DNA from: Roseiflexaceae bacterium UBA965
GTDB taxonomy: Bacteria > Chloroflexota > Chloroflexia > Chloroflexales > Roseiflexaceae
NCBI GenBank assembly: GCA_002292925.1
Contig: DBCF01000216.1
Span: 1,641-26,451 of the forward strand
DNA: 24,811 bases
Direction: 5' to 3'
Notes under the pieces: model-generated
Told to the model about the DNA's origin: nothing
Database searches by the model: none
What the model saw: only the letters and a program-made list of their open reading frames with translations
Shown: in pieces, positions 7,943 through 15,430 of the stretch
Layout of the letters: each line of letters opens with the position of its first letter
Numbering within the stretch: the first letter of the stretch is position 1
Translations under genes and position numbers: made by a program

Positions 7943-8684
7943 AATAAGTAGTCCAGCCGCCATCGACAGCCAACACCGTCCCCGTGACAAATTTAGCATC
8001 GCTCGACAACAAATAGGCTGCGGCGGCGGCCACGTCTTCGGCACTGCCAAAATCGCCCGTGAGGGGTTGGAGTTGGGTGAGTCGTGCCCGAATATGGTCG
8101 TTTTGTTGGGCCCGTTGGCTCATCGGCGTGGCAATCAACCCCGGTGCAATCACATTGACCCGTAATCCTTGGGGGGCATAATAGGCCGCCATAGATCGTG
8201 ACAACCCGATGATGCCCGCTTTGCTGGCGGCATAGGCGTGAGTGGCAAAGTCAGCGTCGCCCCCTACCAACCCCAACACCGACGCCACATTGACAATTGC
8301 GCCTCGACTCGCCAACAATTGTGGTAAGCAGGCCTTGCTCATCACAAATTGGCTGGTGAGATTCATGTCGAGGGTGGTATGCCAGCCCTCGAGGGTACAT
8401 TCCCCCACTGGGCCATCGCCAAAGCGCCGTCCACTCCCCCCAGCCGCATTACACAAGCCATCAATCTGCGGGATTGCAGACATGGCGGCGAGTACTGCAG
8501 GAGCATCGGTTAAATCCAGCGGTATTATAGTAGTGGCAGCAATACCCAACGTCGCGAGGCCAGCGGCATCACGATCGACCGCGATAATCTGGGCACCTTC
8601 GGCATGCAAGCGTAGCGCTGTCGCACGACCGATACCGCTGGCAGCCCCAGTGACGACGATGATTTTTTCAGCAAAACGGTGCAT
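7941..8684 (-). CDS. Short-chain dehydrogenase/reductase (SDR)
   Basis: 247 residues, classical SDR. The Rossmann dinucleotide motif is TGAASGIG (12-19), Asp37 after the second strand favours NAD, the NNAG-type motif reads NAAG (79-82), Asn108 is present, and the catalytic Ser135, Tyr151 and Lys155 (YAASK) are intact. The PG motif is VIAPGLIATPM and the C-terminus carries the VDGGWTTY tail. It oxidises or reduces an alcohol/carbonyl substrate that cannot be named from sequence; FabG-like or sugar/steroid-type activities are both possible. AAAGGA precedes the ATG. The cox terminator at 8712-8747 lies just upstream, so it is either a separate unit or fed by read-through. Confidence 0.88.
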   Translation of the reverse strand: MHRFAEKIIVVTGAASGIGRATALRLHAEGAQIIAVDRDAAGLATLGIAATTIIPLDLTDAPAVLAAMSAIPQIDGLCNAAGGSGRRFGDGPVGECTLEGWHTTLDMNLTSQFVMSKACLPQLLASRGAIVNVASVLGLVGGDADFATHAYAASKAGIIGLSRSMAAYYAPQGLRVNVIAPGLIATPMSQRAQQNDHIRARLTQLQPLTGDFGSAEDVAAAAAYLLSSDAKFVTGTVLAVDGGWTTY

Positions 8685-8711
8685 GCGTTATATCCTTTTG
8701 AAAAAAACAAG

Positions 8712-8747
8712 ATAAAAAACCGTCGTGGCACAAGGCCACGACGGTTT
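8712..8747 (-). terminator. Strong rho-independent terminator of the cox operon
   Basis: A perfect 12-bp stem (8717-8728 with 8736-8747, core ACCGTCGTGG) and 7-base loop, followed on the minus strand by TTTTTTATC. It lies 14 bases after the coxM stop and before the SDR start, marking the end of the coxG-S-L-M transcript. Confidence 0.88.
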
Positions 8748-8760
8748 CGTAGTCAATACC

Positions 8761-9627
8761 TTAGGCGCGGGCTTGGGCGAGGGCTTCGTTCAAGGCCCGA
8801 GCGGCGTAGACTTGGACCATAGCACGGCGATATTCTTCGGAAGCGTGAATGTCGCCGAGGTAATCCATGTCGTCACCAGCTTTGGCTGCGGCAGCCTTGA
8901 CGGCGGCAGCGTCGCCGTTGCTGCCAATCAATGCGTTTTCACACGAAGCTTGACGCACGGCTTGGGGGCCAGCACCGGTCACGGCCACACGGGCAGCGGT
9001 CACCACACCATTGCTGATAGTCACCATGGCGGCCACACCGACAATGGCGTAGCGTGAGGCAGGGTGCTTGAGCTTGGCATAGGCGGCGCCTTGGCCTTTT
9101 TGCAAGACCGGCACAGTGACTTTGGCGAGGATTTCGCCGCTGTCGAGGGCCGTGGTCAGCATCGAGACAAACAAGTCGTCGGCAGCGATTTGGCGTGAAC
9201 CATTGGCGCTTTGAGCAGTCACTTTGCCACCCAATGCCAAAAATACCGCAGTCAAATCGGCGGCGGGGTCGGAGTGTGCCAATGCGCCACCGATGGTGCC
9301 ACAATTGCGCACTTGGATGTCGCCGATTTGGCCAACACAGGCGGCAACCACGCCACAGGCTTGCTTGACAGCGGCCGAAGTGGCGATGGCGTGGTAGGTT
9401 TCACCGGCACCAATGGTCAATTCAGCCCCATTGACGGCGATACCCTTGAGGTCGGCCATGCCGGCGATGTCGATCAACACCGATGGTTGGCTGAGGCGGA
9501 GCTTCATGGCTGGGATGAGCGAATGCCCACCAGCCACCAATTTGGCGTCTTCGCCGTGTTGTTGCAACAACACCAAGGCTTCAGCCACGCTATTGGCTTT
9601 TACGTATTGAAACGCAGCAGGAATCAT
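8761..9627 (-). CDS. coxM: Molybdenum hydroxylase FAD-binding subunit (CoxM type)
   Basis: 288 residues, the usual length for the medium subunit of CO dehydrogenase/xanthine-oxidase family enzymes. It passes electrons from the 2Fe-2S subunit to FAD and on to an acceptor. The FAD-binding motifs are AGGHSL (32-37, followed by IPAMKLR) and TIGGALAHSDPAAD (111-124). The C-terminal CO_deh_flav_C domain covers about 175-285. It is last in the minus-strand order coxG-coxS-coxL-coxM, 30 bases after coxL, with a good ribosome binding site (AAGGAG), and is followed by a strong terminator. Confidence 0.92.
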   Translation of the reverse strand: MIPAAFQYVKANSVAEALVLLQQHGEDAKLVAGGHSLIPAMKLRLSQPSVLIDIAGMADLKGIAVNGAELTIGAGETYHAIATSAAVKQACGVVAACVGQIGDIQVRNCGTIGGALAHSDPAADLTAVFLALGGKVTAQSANGSRQIAADDLFVSMLTTALDSGEILAKVTVPVLQKGQGAAYAKLKHPASRYAIVGVAAMVTISNGVVTAARVAVTGAGPQAVRQASCENALIGSNGDAAAVKAAAAKAGDDMDYLGDIHASEEYRRAMVQVYAARALNEALAQARA

Positions 9628-9657
9628 GAGTCGGGTACTCCTTTTGCACTAGCAAAC

Positions 9658-12015
9658 TTAACCGCGGGTGGCGTGCCAGATCTTCTCGGGGGTGGCCGGC
9701 ATTTGCATGTGGCGTACACCAAAGGGAGACAAGGCATCAATCACGGCATTCATAATACACTGGGCACTCCCAATCGTGCCAGCTTCACCGGCGCCCTTGA
9801 CGCCAAGTGGGTTGACCGGGCTGGGGGTAACGGTATGGCTAATTTCGAAGTCAGGCAACATGCTGGCATTGGGGATGGCATAATCCATCAACGTCCCTGC
9901 CAACAATTGACCATTGTCATCATACACGGCATTTTCGTAGAGTGCTTGGGCCATCCCTTGGGCGATACCGCCGTGGAGCTGACCATGCACGATGCGCGGA
10001 TTGATAATGTTACCGACGTCGTCTACTGCCACGTAGCGTTTGACTTCGACCGCACCGGTGTCGGGGAATACTTCGACGACACTGATGTGCGTGCCAAACG
10101 GGAAGGTACAGTTGGGTGGGTCGTAGTAGGTCGTTTCGTCGAGGAAGGGCTCCTCGCCTTCTGGCATACTCGCACCAACCGAGGCGTACAAGGCGATTTC
10201 ACCAAAGGTCTTGGATTTGTCGGGCGAACCCTTCACCGAGATTTTGCCGTCAGCAAAAATCATGTCTTCGGGGTTTGCTTCGAGCAAATGCGCCGCAAGA
10301 CGCTTGGCTTTTTCTTTGATTTTGCGGGCTGATTTGACCATTGCAGTCCCACCCACTGCCAGGCTCCGGCTGCCATAGGTGCCGTAACCAAAAGGGGTAC
10401 CTGCAGTGTCAGAGTGCTCAATCAACACGCTGTCGTAGGGCACACCGAGCTCATCGGCCACAATCTGGGCAAACGTGGTTTCGACTCCTTGGCCGTGAGG
10501 GAGCGAGCCGGTGGTGACGACGACTTGACCGGTCAAGTGAATGCGCACGTTGGCACTTTCCCAGAGACCAGCACCCCACCCTTGGCCATTGGCCCAGGCC
10601 GTCGGTGCCACACCACAGATTTCGACATACGAGCTAATCCCGATGCCGAGATAGCGGCCTTGGGCGCGGAGCGTTGCTTGCTCTTTGCGCAAGTCGGCGT
10701 ATCCCACATTGGCCAATGCTTTGTCGAGCGCTGGGGCATAGTTGCCACTGTCATACGGCAACAAGCCGAGGCCGTTGTCGTAGGGGAACTCAGTGGGGGG
10801 GATGAAGTTGCGGCGGCGTACTTCCGCAGGATCCATGCCTAATTCCGCTGCAAAGCGATCGACAATCCGTTCGATCAGATACGAGGCTTCGGGGCGGCCG
10901 GCACCACGGTAGGCATCAACCATGGCGGTATTGGTATAGGTCGCAATCACATCAATCGACACGTTAGGAATTTTGTAGACACCGGTGACGATCCGGCCAT
11001 AGAGCGTGGTAGCGACACCAGGCGCAATGGTCGACAAATAGGCACCCAAGCCGGCATAGGTTTTGACGCGTAAGCCGGTGATTTGGCCATCACGCGTGCC
11101 ACTCAATTCAACGTCGGTGACGTGATCACGCCCGTGGGTCGACGATTTGAAGTTCTCAGAGCGGTCTTCGACAAACTTGACCGGACGGCCAATTTTGCGC
11201 GAAATCCACATACAAAACACCATATCGGGGTAGACGAAGATTTTTTGACCAAAGCCACCACCAACATTGGGTGCAATGACGCGCAGTTTGGTTTCGGGGA
11301 TGCCAAACACAAACGCCGTCAACAACAACCGCATCACGTGGGGGGCTTGGGAGCTGGTCCACAACGTGAATTCGTTGGTTGAGGATTCGTAACGGGCAAT
11401 CGAGCCACGTGTTTCCATCGGGGTTGCCATCAAGCGCTGATTGACAATCCGCTCTTTGACCACGACTTCGGCGCTGGCCACGGCGCGGTTGGTGCCTTCG
11501 CGGTTACCAGCCGACCACTCAACGACCACGTTATTGGGGGCGTTTTCGTGGAGCTGGGGGGCACCGGGTTGGGTGGCTTTTTCGGGGTCGACCACCACGG
11601 CGAGTGGTTCGTAATCGACATCGATCAGGTCAAGGGCATCGCGGGCAATGAAGCGGTCTTCGGCGATAACCACGGCCACAGCTTCACCCACAAAGCGCAC
11701 CACATCCACCGCCATGGCGCGAGGGGTGTTCATATTGTTTTTGAAACCACCAGCAGGCCAGGCGCATGGTAACGGGTTGACGTCGAGCAAATCCTTGCCG
11801 ACAAACACCGCAACCACGCCAGGCAGCGCAGCGGCTTTTTGGGTATCGATCGAGAGAATGCGGGCGTGGGCATATGGGCTACGTAACACCGCGGCATGCG
11901 TCATGCCGTTGAGTTTCACATCATCCAAAAAATTTCCCTGGCCGGTGATGAGTTTGGGGTCTTCACGCCGTTTAATGGCGCGACCAATCATCGGCGTCGT
12001 TGTTTCAGATGTCAT
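9658..12015 (-). CDS. coxL: Molybdenum hydroxylase large subunit, form II CoxL-like
   Basis: 785 residues from the chosen start. It is the molybdopterin-cytosine-dinucleotide-binding catalytic subunit of the xanthine oxidase family. The N-terminal a/b hammerhead domain (about 17-135) is followed by cofactor-binding motifs including VGGGFGQK (251-258) and a C-terminal GVKGAGEAG with the expected catalytic Glu near 744. The active-site loop is AYRGAGR (368-374). True CO-oxidising form I enzymes have AYRCSFR there with the Cys that bridges Cu to Mo, so this is a form II enzyme with an unproven substrate, perhaps an aldehyde, purine or other carbon compound. An upstream ATG at 12036 would add seven residues, but AGGAGG lies properly spaced for the ATG at 12013-12015. 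Confidence 0.93.
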   Translation of the reverse strand: MTSETTTPMIGRAIKRREDPKLITGQGNFLDDVKLNGMTHAAVLRSPYAHARILSIDTQKAAALPGVVAVFVGKDLLDVNPLPCAWPAGGFKNNMNTPRAMAVDVVRFVGEAVAVVIAEDRFIARDALDLIDVDYEPLAVVVDPEKATQPGAPQLHENAPNNVVVEWSAGNREGTNRAVASAEVVVKERIVNQRLMATPMETRGSIARYESSTNEFTLWTSSQAPHVMRLLLTAFVFGIPETKLRVIAPNVGGGFGQKIFVYPDMVFCMWISRKIGRPVKFVEDRSENFKSSTHGRDHVTDVELSGTRDGQITGLRVKTYAGLGAYLSTIAPGVATTLYGRIVTGVYKIPNVSIDVIATYTNTAMVDAYRGAGRPEASYLIERIVDRFAAELGMDPAEVRRRNFIPPTEFPYDNGLGLLPYDSGNYAPALDKALANVGYADLRKEQATLRAQGRYLGIGISSYVEICGVAPTAWANGQGWGAGLWESANVRIHLTGQVVVTTGSLPHGQGVETTFAQIVADELGVPYDSVLIEHSDTAGTPFGYGTYGSRSLAVGGTAMVKSARKIKEKAKRLAAHLLEANPEDMIFADGKISVKGSPDKSKTFGEIALYASVGASMPEGEEPFLDETTYYDPPNCTFPFGTHISVVEVFPDTGAVEVKRYVAVDDVGNIINPRIVHGQLHGGIAQGMAQALYENAVYDDNGQLLAGTLMDYAIPNASMLPDFEISHTVTPSPVNPLGVKGAGEAGTIGSAQCIMNAVIDALSPFGVRHMQMPATPEKIWHATRG

Positions 12016-12091
12016 CGTTGAACCTCCTACACGCACGATTTACTGCCAAATCATTTGAGAATGGATAACCGCCATTAGCCATCACCCCACC

Positions 12092-12583
12092 TTAGACGTT
12101 GGGGGCGCTTACTTCCTCACCACGCATTTTGGCGGCGGCATATTGCACTGCCCGCACAATGTTGTGGTAACCGGTGCAGCGGCACAGATTGCCTTCGAGA
12201 CCATGACGCACTTCGTCGTCAGTGGGGTTGGGGTTTTGTTGGAGCATATCGTATGCCGACATAATCATGCCTGGCGTACAAAAGCCACACTGCAACCCGT
12301 GGCATTCCCAGAATCCCTCTTGTAAAGGATGCAGATTGCCGTCTTGGGCGAGCCCTTCGATGGTGGTGACACTGGCATGGTCACACCGGGCAGCCAACGT
12401 CGTACATGACTTGACACTGTTGCCATCGACCACGACCACACATGCGCCACACTGGCTGGTATCACACCCAATGTGTGTACCGGTCAGATTGAGTTGTTCG
12501 CGCAAGTAGTGCACCAACAACGTGCGATCTTCGACATCGCTGGTATGGGACTTGCCGTTCACTGTTACCGTAATCCTAGCCAC
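12092..12583 (-). CDS. coxS: Molybdenum hydroxylase 2Fe-2S subunit (CoxS type)
   Basis: 163 residues with a GTG start. The N-terminal plant-type ferredoxin cluster uses Cys40, 45, 48 and 60 (GCDTSQCGACVV, SC), and the C-terminal four-helix domain cluster uses Cys99, 102, 134 and 136 (QCGFCTPG, LCRCTG). It relays electrons between the Mo site and the FAD subunit. An ATG at 12604 is possible, but AGGAGG lies six bases before the GTG at 12581-12583 and homologues begin at this point, so GTG is chosen. It lies 76 bases before coxL and 78 bases after coxG. The coxG-coxS gap contains only a small 6-bp hairpin (12628-12645). Confidence 0.93.
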   Translation of the reverse strand: MARITVTVNGKSHTSDVEDRTLLVHYLREQLNLTGTHIGCDTSQCGACVVVVDGNSVKSCTTLAARCDHASVTTIEGLAQDGNLHPLQEGFWECHGLQCGFCTPGMIMSAYDMLQQNPNPTDDEVRHGLEGNLCRCTGYHNIVRAVQYAAAKMRGEEVSAPNV

Positions 12584-12661
12584 GCAGAGCCTCCTCTTCA
12601 TCACATCGACAGCGCCGATATCTGTACCTAGACAACTACGTCTAGTGAAACAGTAAAAAAA

Positions 12662-13375
12662 CTACCGCCCACGCCCGAGCAAATACCCAATCACTGCACC
12701 GATGACCACCAATGCCACTTTACCGGCGGTGGAATTCAACCATTCGCCAACCAAACCAGCAACCAATGTCTCGGGCTTGAGTTGCTCTGATTCACTGAGC
12801 ACCACGCTCCGGCGCACCGGCTCACTCACTGGTGCCGCTGGGGCAGCAGGCGCATCGGGAGCAGCAGGCGCATCCGGTGCCGCTGGGGCGTCAGCCACGG
12901 CGGGCACTTCGGCCACTTCCGCCACCACGGGGGCCCGTTGAGCAATTTGGGCTTCGAGAGCCTTGATGGCTTGACCAATCAACTGCCGCGCTGCACCTTC
13001 GATTAGGCGTTGACCGACGCTGGCGAGCATGCCACCGATTTGGGCTTCGCCACCGTATTTCAACAATGTTTTACCATCGGGCAACGTCTCGAGTTCGACA
13101 GTGCCAACGGCATCGACCACGCCATTCGAGCCTTTACCCGCCGCGACCAACTTGTAGTAGCGTGGGGCATCGACATCTTCGAGGCGGATTTTGCCGCTAT
13201 AGACCCCTTTGATGCCGGCCATACCCAGTTTGACCACTCCTTCAAATTGATTCTCACCAATTTGTTCGAGTTTTTCACAGCCAGGCACCACACGGGCAAG
13301 CACATCAATGTCATTCAAGGCGGCCCACACTTGGGTTTGGGGAGCGTTGATTGTCGCAGTACCAGAAATCTTCAC
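12662..13375 (-). CDS. coxG: CoxG-like SRPBCC protein with C-terminal membrane helix
   Basis: 237 residues. The N-terminal ~145 residues are a CoxG (START/SRPBCC) domain, starting MKISGTATINAPQTQVWAAL with PGCEKLEQIG and the Gly-rich stretch around 108-122. An Ala/Pro/Asp-rich linker follows (about 150-185, with APAAPDAPAAPDAPAAPAAP), then a short amphipathic stretch and a single hydrophobic helix (about 219-234) ending GRGR. In carboxidotrophs CoxG anchors the Mo hydroxylase to the membrane; a similar tethering role here is inference. It is first in the operon, with AAGGAG upstream of the ATG. The DNA encoding the linker is repetitive (12836-12905). No coxD, coxE or coxF maturation gene lies in the window. 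Confidence 0.9.
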   Translation of the reverse strand: MKISGTATINAPQTQVWAALNDIDVLARVVPGCEKLEQIGENQFEGVVKLGMAGIKGVYSGKIRLEDVDAPRYYKLVAAGKGSNGVVDAVGTVELETLPDGKTLLKYGGEAQIGGMLASVGQRLIEGAARQLIGQAIKALEAQIAQRAPVVAEVAEVPAVADAPAAPDAPAAPDAPAAPAAPVSEPVRRSVVLSESEQLKPETLVAGLVGEWLNSTAGKVALVVIGAVIGYLLGRGR

Positions 13376-13641
13376 GGGTAACTCCTTGGTGATAGATACA
13401 ACAGAAAATAATGCCCACGCAGGGTATTATTTTTACAACAGATAAACCAATCTACAAAGGTCAACCCAACGTGTTGATAGCGCAAACGGAATATGCACGC
13501 ACGATGGGTGTTTGACACAATACAATGCGTATAGACAAACGTGTTTTATACTTTAGTATGCTACGATTATACGCTTCTTTTGTCAACATTCCAATAGCGT
13601 TTTGTCAAGATTCCAATAGCAGAGAAAGTGCACGGAACAAC
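13376..13641. other. Divergent intergenic region between coxG and osmC
   Basis: About 265 bases, AT-richer than the genes around it, presumably holding both promoters. A TTGACC element on the minus strand (13461-13466) could be a coxG -35 but lacks a convincing -10. A TTGACA (13512-13517) faces osmC, also without a clean partner. The clearest structure is the 22-bp tandem repeat at 13578-13621. An in-frame ATG at 13525 would extend osmC by 39 residues across the repeat, but that extension does not look like protein of this family. Confidence 0.5.
13578..13621 (+). repeat. 22-bp tandem direct repeat upstream of osmC
   Basis: Two adjacent copies, 13578-13599 and 13600-13621, both TTTTGTCAA then one variable base then ATTCCAATAGC; they differ at two of 22 positions. 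The second ends 20 bases before the osmC ATG. The period is close to two DNA turns, fitting two protomers or dimers on one face of the helix, so a regulator-binding site is likely. Confidence 0.6.
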
Positions 13642-14031
13642 ATGCCACCACATCATTTTTCGATGACCTTTAGTGCCACCCCACACGCAGATTCCGTCGT
13701 GTTTACCGACCTCCCCGATACCCAATCAGCCCCGATGCAAGGGCTGTTGGTAGCGCTCGGGCAATGTACTATCCTCACCCTCCACAGTATCTGCCAACGC
13801 CAACGCCAGTCCGTACAGCGGTACCGCTGTACACTGACCGCCCAGCAACGCGACGCCCATCCGCAGATTTTTGAAACCATCACTATGCAGATGCAGGTAA
13901 TTGGGTATACACTTGACCCCAAACGCATGGCACAAGCGTGGCACCTCGTGCCCAACTATTGTCCGGTGCATGCCACCATTGCTATGAGTTGCCCGATTAA
14001 CCACCACATCACCCTCGAGGAGGCAGTATGA
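13642..14031 (+). CDS. OsmC/Ohr family protein (thiol peroxidase type)
   Basis: 129 residues from the chosen ATG. OsmC fold: an N-terminal strand region, then PMQGLLVALGQCTILTLHSIC with the peroxidatic-type Cys42, a strand segment (VQRYRCTLTAQQR) and the C-terminal HLVPNYCPVHATI with the resolving-type Cys107. Both catalytic cysteines are present, so reduction of organic hydroperoxides is likely. The usual Glu/Arg partners are not clear by eye. A longer frame starts at 13525, but family alignment and the promoter repeat favour 13642; its ribosome binding site is weak (GGA). The last codons overlap the ATG of the cyclophilin gene by four bases, so the two are translationally coupled. Confidence 0.82.
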   Translation: MPPHHFSMTFSATPHADSVVFTDLPDTQSAPMQGLLVALGQCTILTLHSICQRQRQSVQRYRCTLTAQQRDAHPQIFETITMQMQVIGYTLDPKRMAQAWHLVPNYCPVHATIAMSCPINHHITLEEAV

Positions 14032-14549
14032 CTACTATTTGTATGACCACTCCGTTTGGCGAAATCTACGTCCAGCTGGCCGTACACGAAGCGCCGCTCA
14101 CCGTGGCCAATTTTTTGGCCTATGTCCGTGACCAGGCCTACCACGATGGGCGGGTGTGGCGCACGGTGGTGACGAACCCAGACAACCAACCCAACAGTAG
14201 CGTCAAAATCGATGTGATTCAGGCGACCAGCGCCGACGGCTACACCAAATTGCCCGCCATCCCCATCGAACGCACCAGCACCACGGGGCTGCGCCACCAG
14301 GACGGCACAATTTCGATGGGACGATTTGCGCCAGATTCGGCCCAGGCTGATTTTTTTATTTGTATTGGTGATCAACCCGAGCTTGACTTTGGCGGTACCC
14401 GCAACCCCGATGGCCAAGGCTTCGCGGCGTTTGGCCAAGTGACCCAAGGGATGGATGTAGTGCGGATAATCCATCAGCAACCCCAACACGAACAAACCCT
14501 CACCCCAGCCATTGTAATTACGTCAATTACTGTGATTGCCGACGCATAA
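14028..14549 (+). CDS. Cyclophilin-type peptidyl-prolyl cis-trans isomerase
   Basis: 173 residues, single cyclophilin domain, no signal peptide, so cytoplasmic. It starts with TPFGEIYVQLAVHEAPLTVANFL (typical 'G.i...L....aP..v.NF'), then Arg45 in GRVWRTV at the catalytic Arg position, GTISMGRF (about 93-100), the hallmark ADFFICIGDQPELD (about 107-120) and GFAAFGQVTQGMDVVR (about 131-146). The substrate loop between 46 and 90 is longer than in minimal bacterial cyclophilins, and the position of cyclosporin-binding Trp is not conserved. It speeds proline isomerisation in protein folding. The start codon overlaps the osmC stop (ATGA), pairing a folding factor with a peroxidase, which fits a stress role. 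Confidence 0.9.
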   Translation: MTTICMTTPFGEIYVQLAVHEAPLTVANFLAYVRDQAYHDGRVWRTVVTNPDNQPNSSVKIDVIQATSADGYTKLPAIPIERTSTTGLRHQDGTISMGRFAPDSAQADFFICIGDQPELDFGGTRNPDGQGFAAFGQVTQGMDVVRIIHQQPQHEQTLTPAIVITSITVIADA

Positions 14550-14594
14550 TTACCAGGCCGCACCAACTGCATTGCGCAACGGTTTGTTAATCGT

Positions 14595-14624
14595 TTGACA
14601 ATATTGGCATATCGCCCGTATAAT
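14595..14624 (+). promoter_or_regulatory. Consensus promoter of the macro-domain gene
   Basis: Exact TTGACA (14595-14600) and TATAAT (14619-14624) separated by 18 bases. Transcription would start near 14632, leaving an untranslated leader of about 105 bases before the ATG at 14739. This is the best promoter in the window. Confidence 0.8.
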
Positions 14625-14667
14625 TTCGCCCACAGGAACATCAAACTCTTTGACATCTGCGACTGAC

Positions 14668-14738
14668 TGCAATGACGCGTCACACGGCAATTGTTGCCGT
14701 GACGCACTTGCAAAGCGTCTCTCATGTGAGGTAAGTGC
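14668..14738 (+). promoter_or_regulatory. Structured leader of the macro-domain gene
   Basis: The leader can form a long hairpin, TGCAA (14668-14672), GCGTCAC, GGCAA with TTGCC, GTGACGC, TTGCA (14708-14712), interrupted by an internal loop and a two-base bulge. The downstream arm also contains GCACTT (14704-14709), which can instead pair with AAGTGC (14733-14738) right before the ATG, enclosing the TGAGGT ribosome binding site. The two pairings exclude each other. I recognise no known riboswitch class. Confidence 0.45.
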
Positions 14739-15290
14739 ATGCAATATCAATGCGGAGCAAATCTGCTTGAGCTCGTCTCGGGAGACATTTGTGATCAACG
14801 TGTTGACGCAATTGTCAATGCCGCCAATGAATCACTTGCGGCAGGCGGTGGCGTATGTGGCGCAATTCACTACGCCGCTGGTAGTGAATTAGCCGTGGCA
14901 TGTCATGCCATCGGCGGTTGTCCAACCGGCGAAGCCCGGATTACCCCCGGATTCAAACTCAAAGCCAAATACGTCGTACATGCCGTTGGCCCACGCTGGC
15001 ATAGCCGGTCTGGTGATGCCGAATTGCTCGAATCAACCTACCGCAGTGCGCTGACGGTAGCCAGTGAAAATGGCGTAGAGACCATCGCATTCCCATCGAT
15101 TAGCACGGGGATTTTTGCCTATCCACTCGACGAAGCCGCCACCATTGCCATCCGTACCGTGGCCCGCTTCCTCGAATCACAGTCACAAATCACCCTCGTC
15201 CGCTTTGTCTTCCTCAACGAAGAAACATTTACGGCGTATCGTTATGCCGCCCGCCGCCAACTCGCGAGTGCCGACATCAGCGCCAAGTAA
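14739..15290 (+). CDS. Macro-domain protein (ADP-ribose / O-acetyl-ADP-ribose hydrolase type)
   Basis: 183 residues, a single macro domain of the MacroD/YmdB-related group. Ligand-binding features: GDI (15-17), VNAANESLAAGGGVCGAIHYAAG (about 26-48, Asn and Gly-rich catalytic loop), and SISTGIFAYP (120-129). PTGEARITPGFKLKAKYVVHAVGP (62-85) is the usual central strand region. Members hydrolyse O-acetyl-ADP-ribose or remove ADP-ribose from proteins, and some are tied to NAD metabolism or sirtuin signalling. No sirtuin or ADP-ribosyltransferase partner is in the window. The gene is monocistronic: strong promoter at 14595-14624, ribosome binding site TGAGGT, terminator at 15311-15344. Confidence 0.93.
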   Translation: MQYQCGANLLELVSGDICDQRVDAIVNAANESLAAGGGVCGAIHYAAGSELAVACHAIGGCPTGEARITPGFKLKAKYVVHAVGPRWHSRSGDAELLESTYRSALTVASENGVETIAFPSISTGIFAYPLDEAATIAIRTVARFLESQSQITLVRFVFLNEETFTAYRYAARRQLASADISAK

Positions 15291-15310
15291 TTAATCTGCA
15301 TTTACCCCAC

Positions 15311-15344
15311 ACACCGCACATGCATTGTCAGGTGCGGTGTTTTG
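15311..15344 (+). terminator. Rho-independent terminator of the macro-domain gene
   Basis: ACACCGCAC (15311-15319) and GTGCGGTGT (15332-15340), a perfect 9-bp stem with a 12-base loop, followed by TTTG. It lies 20 bases after the stop codon. Confidence 0.78.
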
Positions 15345-15382
15345 TATTGAAACAAAACCACGCACTATACGTCTGTATATAC

Positions 15383-15400
15383 ATGTGCATGACTGCACAT
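15383..15400. promoter_or_regulatory. Inverted repeat upstream of the META lipoprotein pair
   Basis: ATGTGCA (15383-15389), four bases, TGCACAT (15394-15400): a perfect 7-bp inverted repeat flanked by GTATAT and ATAC, about 30 bases before the start at 15431. It may be an operator or part of the promoter region. No clean -35/-10 pair is visible. Confidence 0.4.
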
Positions 15401-15430
15401 ATACACCAAGTTTCGTAGGAGTAATTCACC

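Noticed and set aside
9211..10332. 373-residue plus-strand open frame
   Set aside because: It lies antisense across the well-supported coxM and coxL genes, has no family resemblance and no ribosome binding site, and reflects a lack of stops on the opposite strand of GC-rich coding DNA.
8761..13375. Genuine aerobic CO dehydrogenase (form I)
   Set aside because: The active-site loop is AYRGAGR, lacking the Cys of AYRCSFR, so I call it a form II molybdenum hydroxylase without a named substrate.
13525..13641. N-terminal extension of the OsmC-type protein
   Set aside because: The added 39 residues cross a 22-bp tandem repeat and do not resemble family N-termini, so the ATG at 13642 is preferred.
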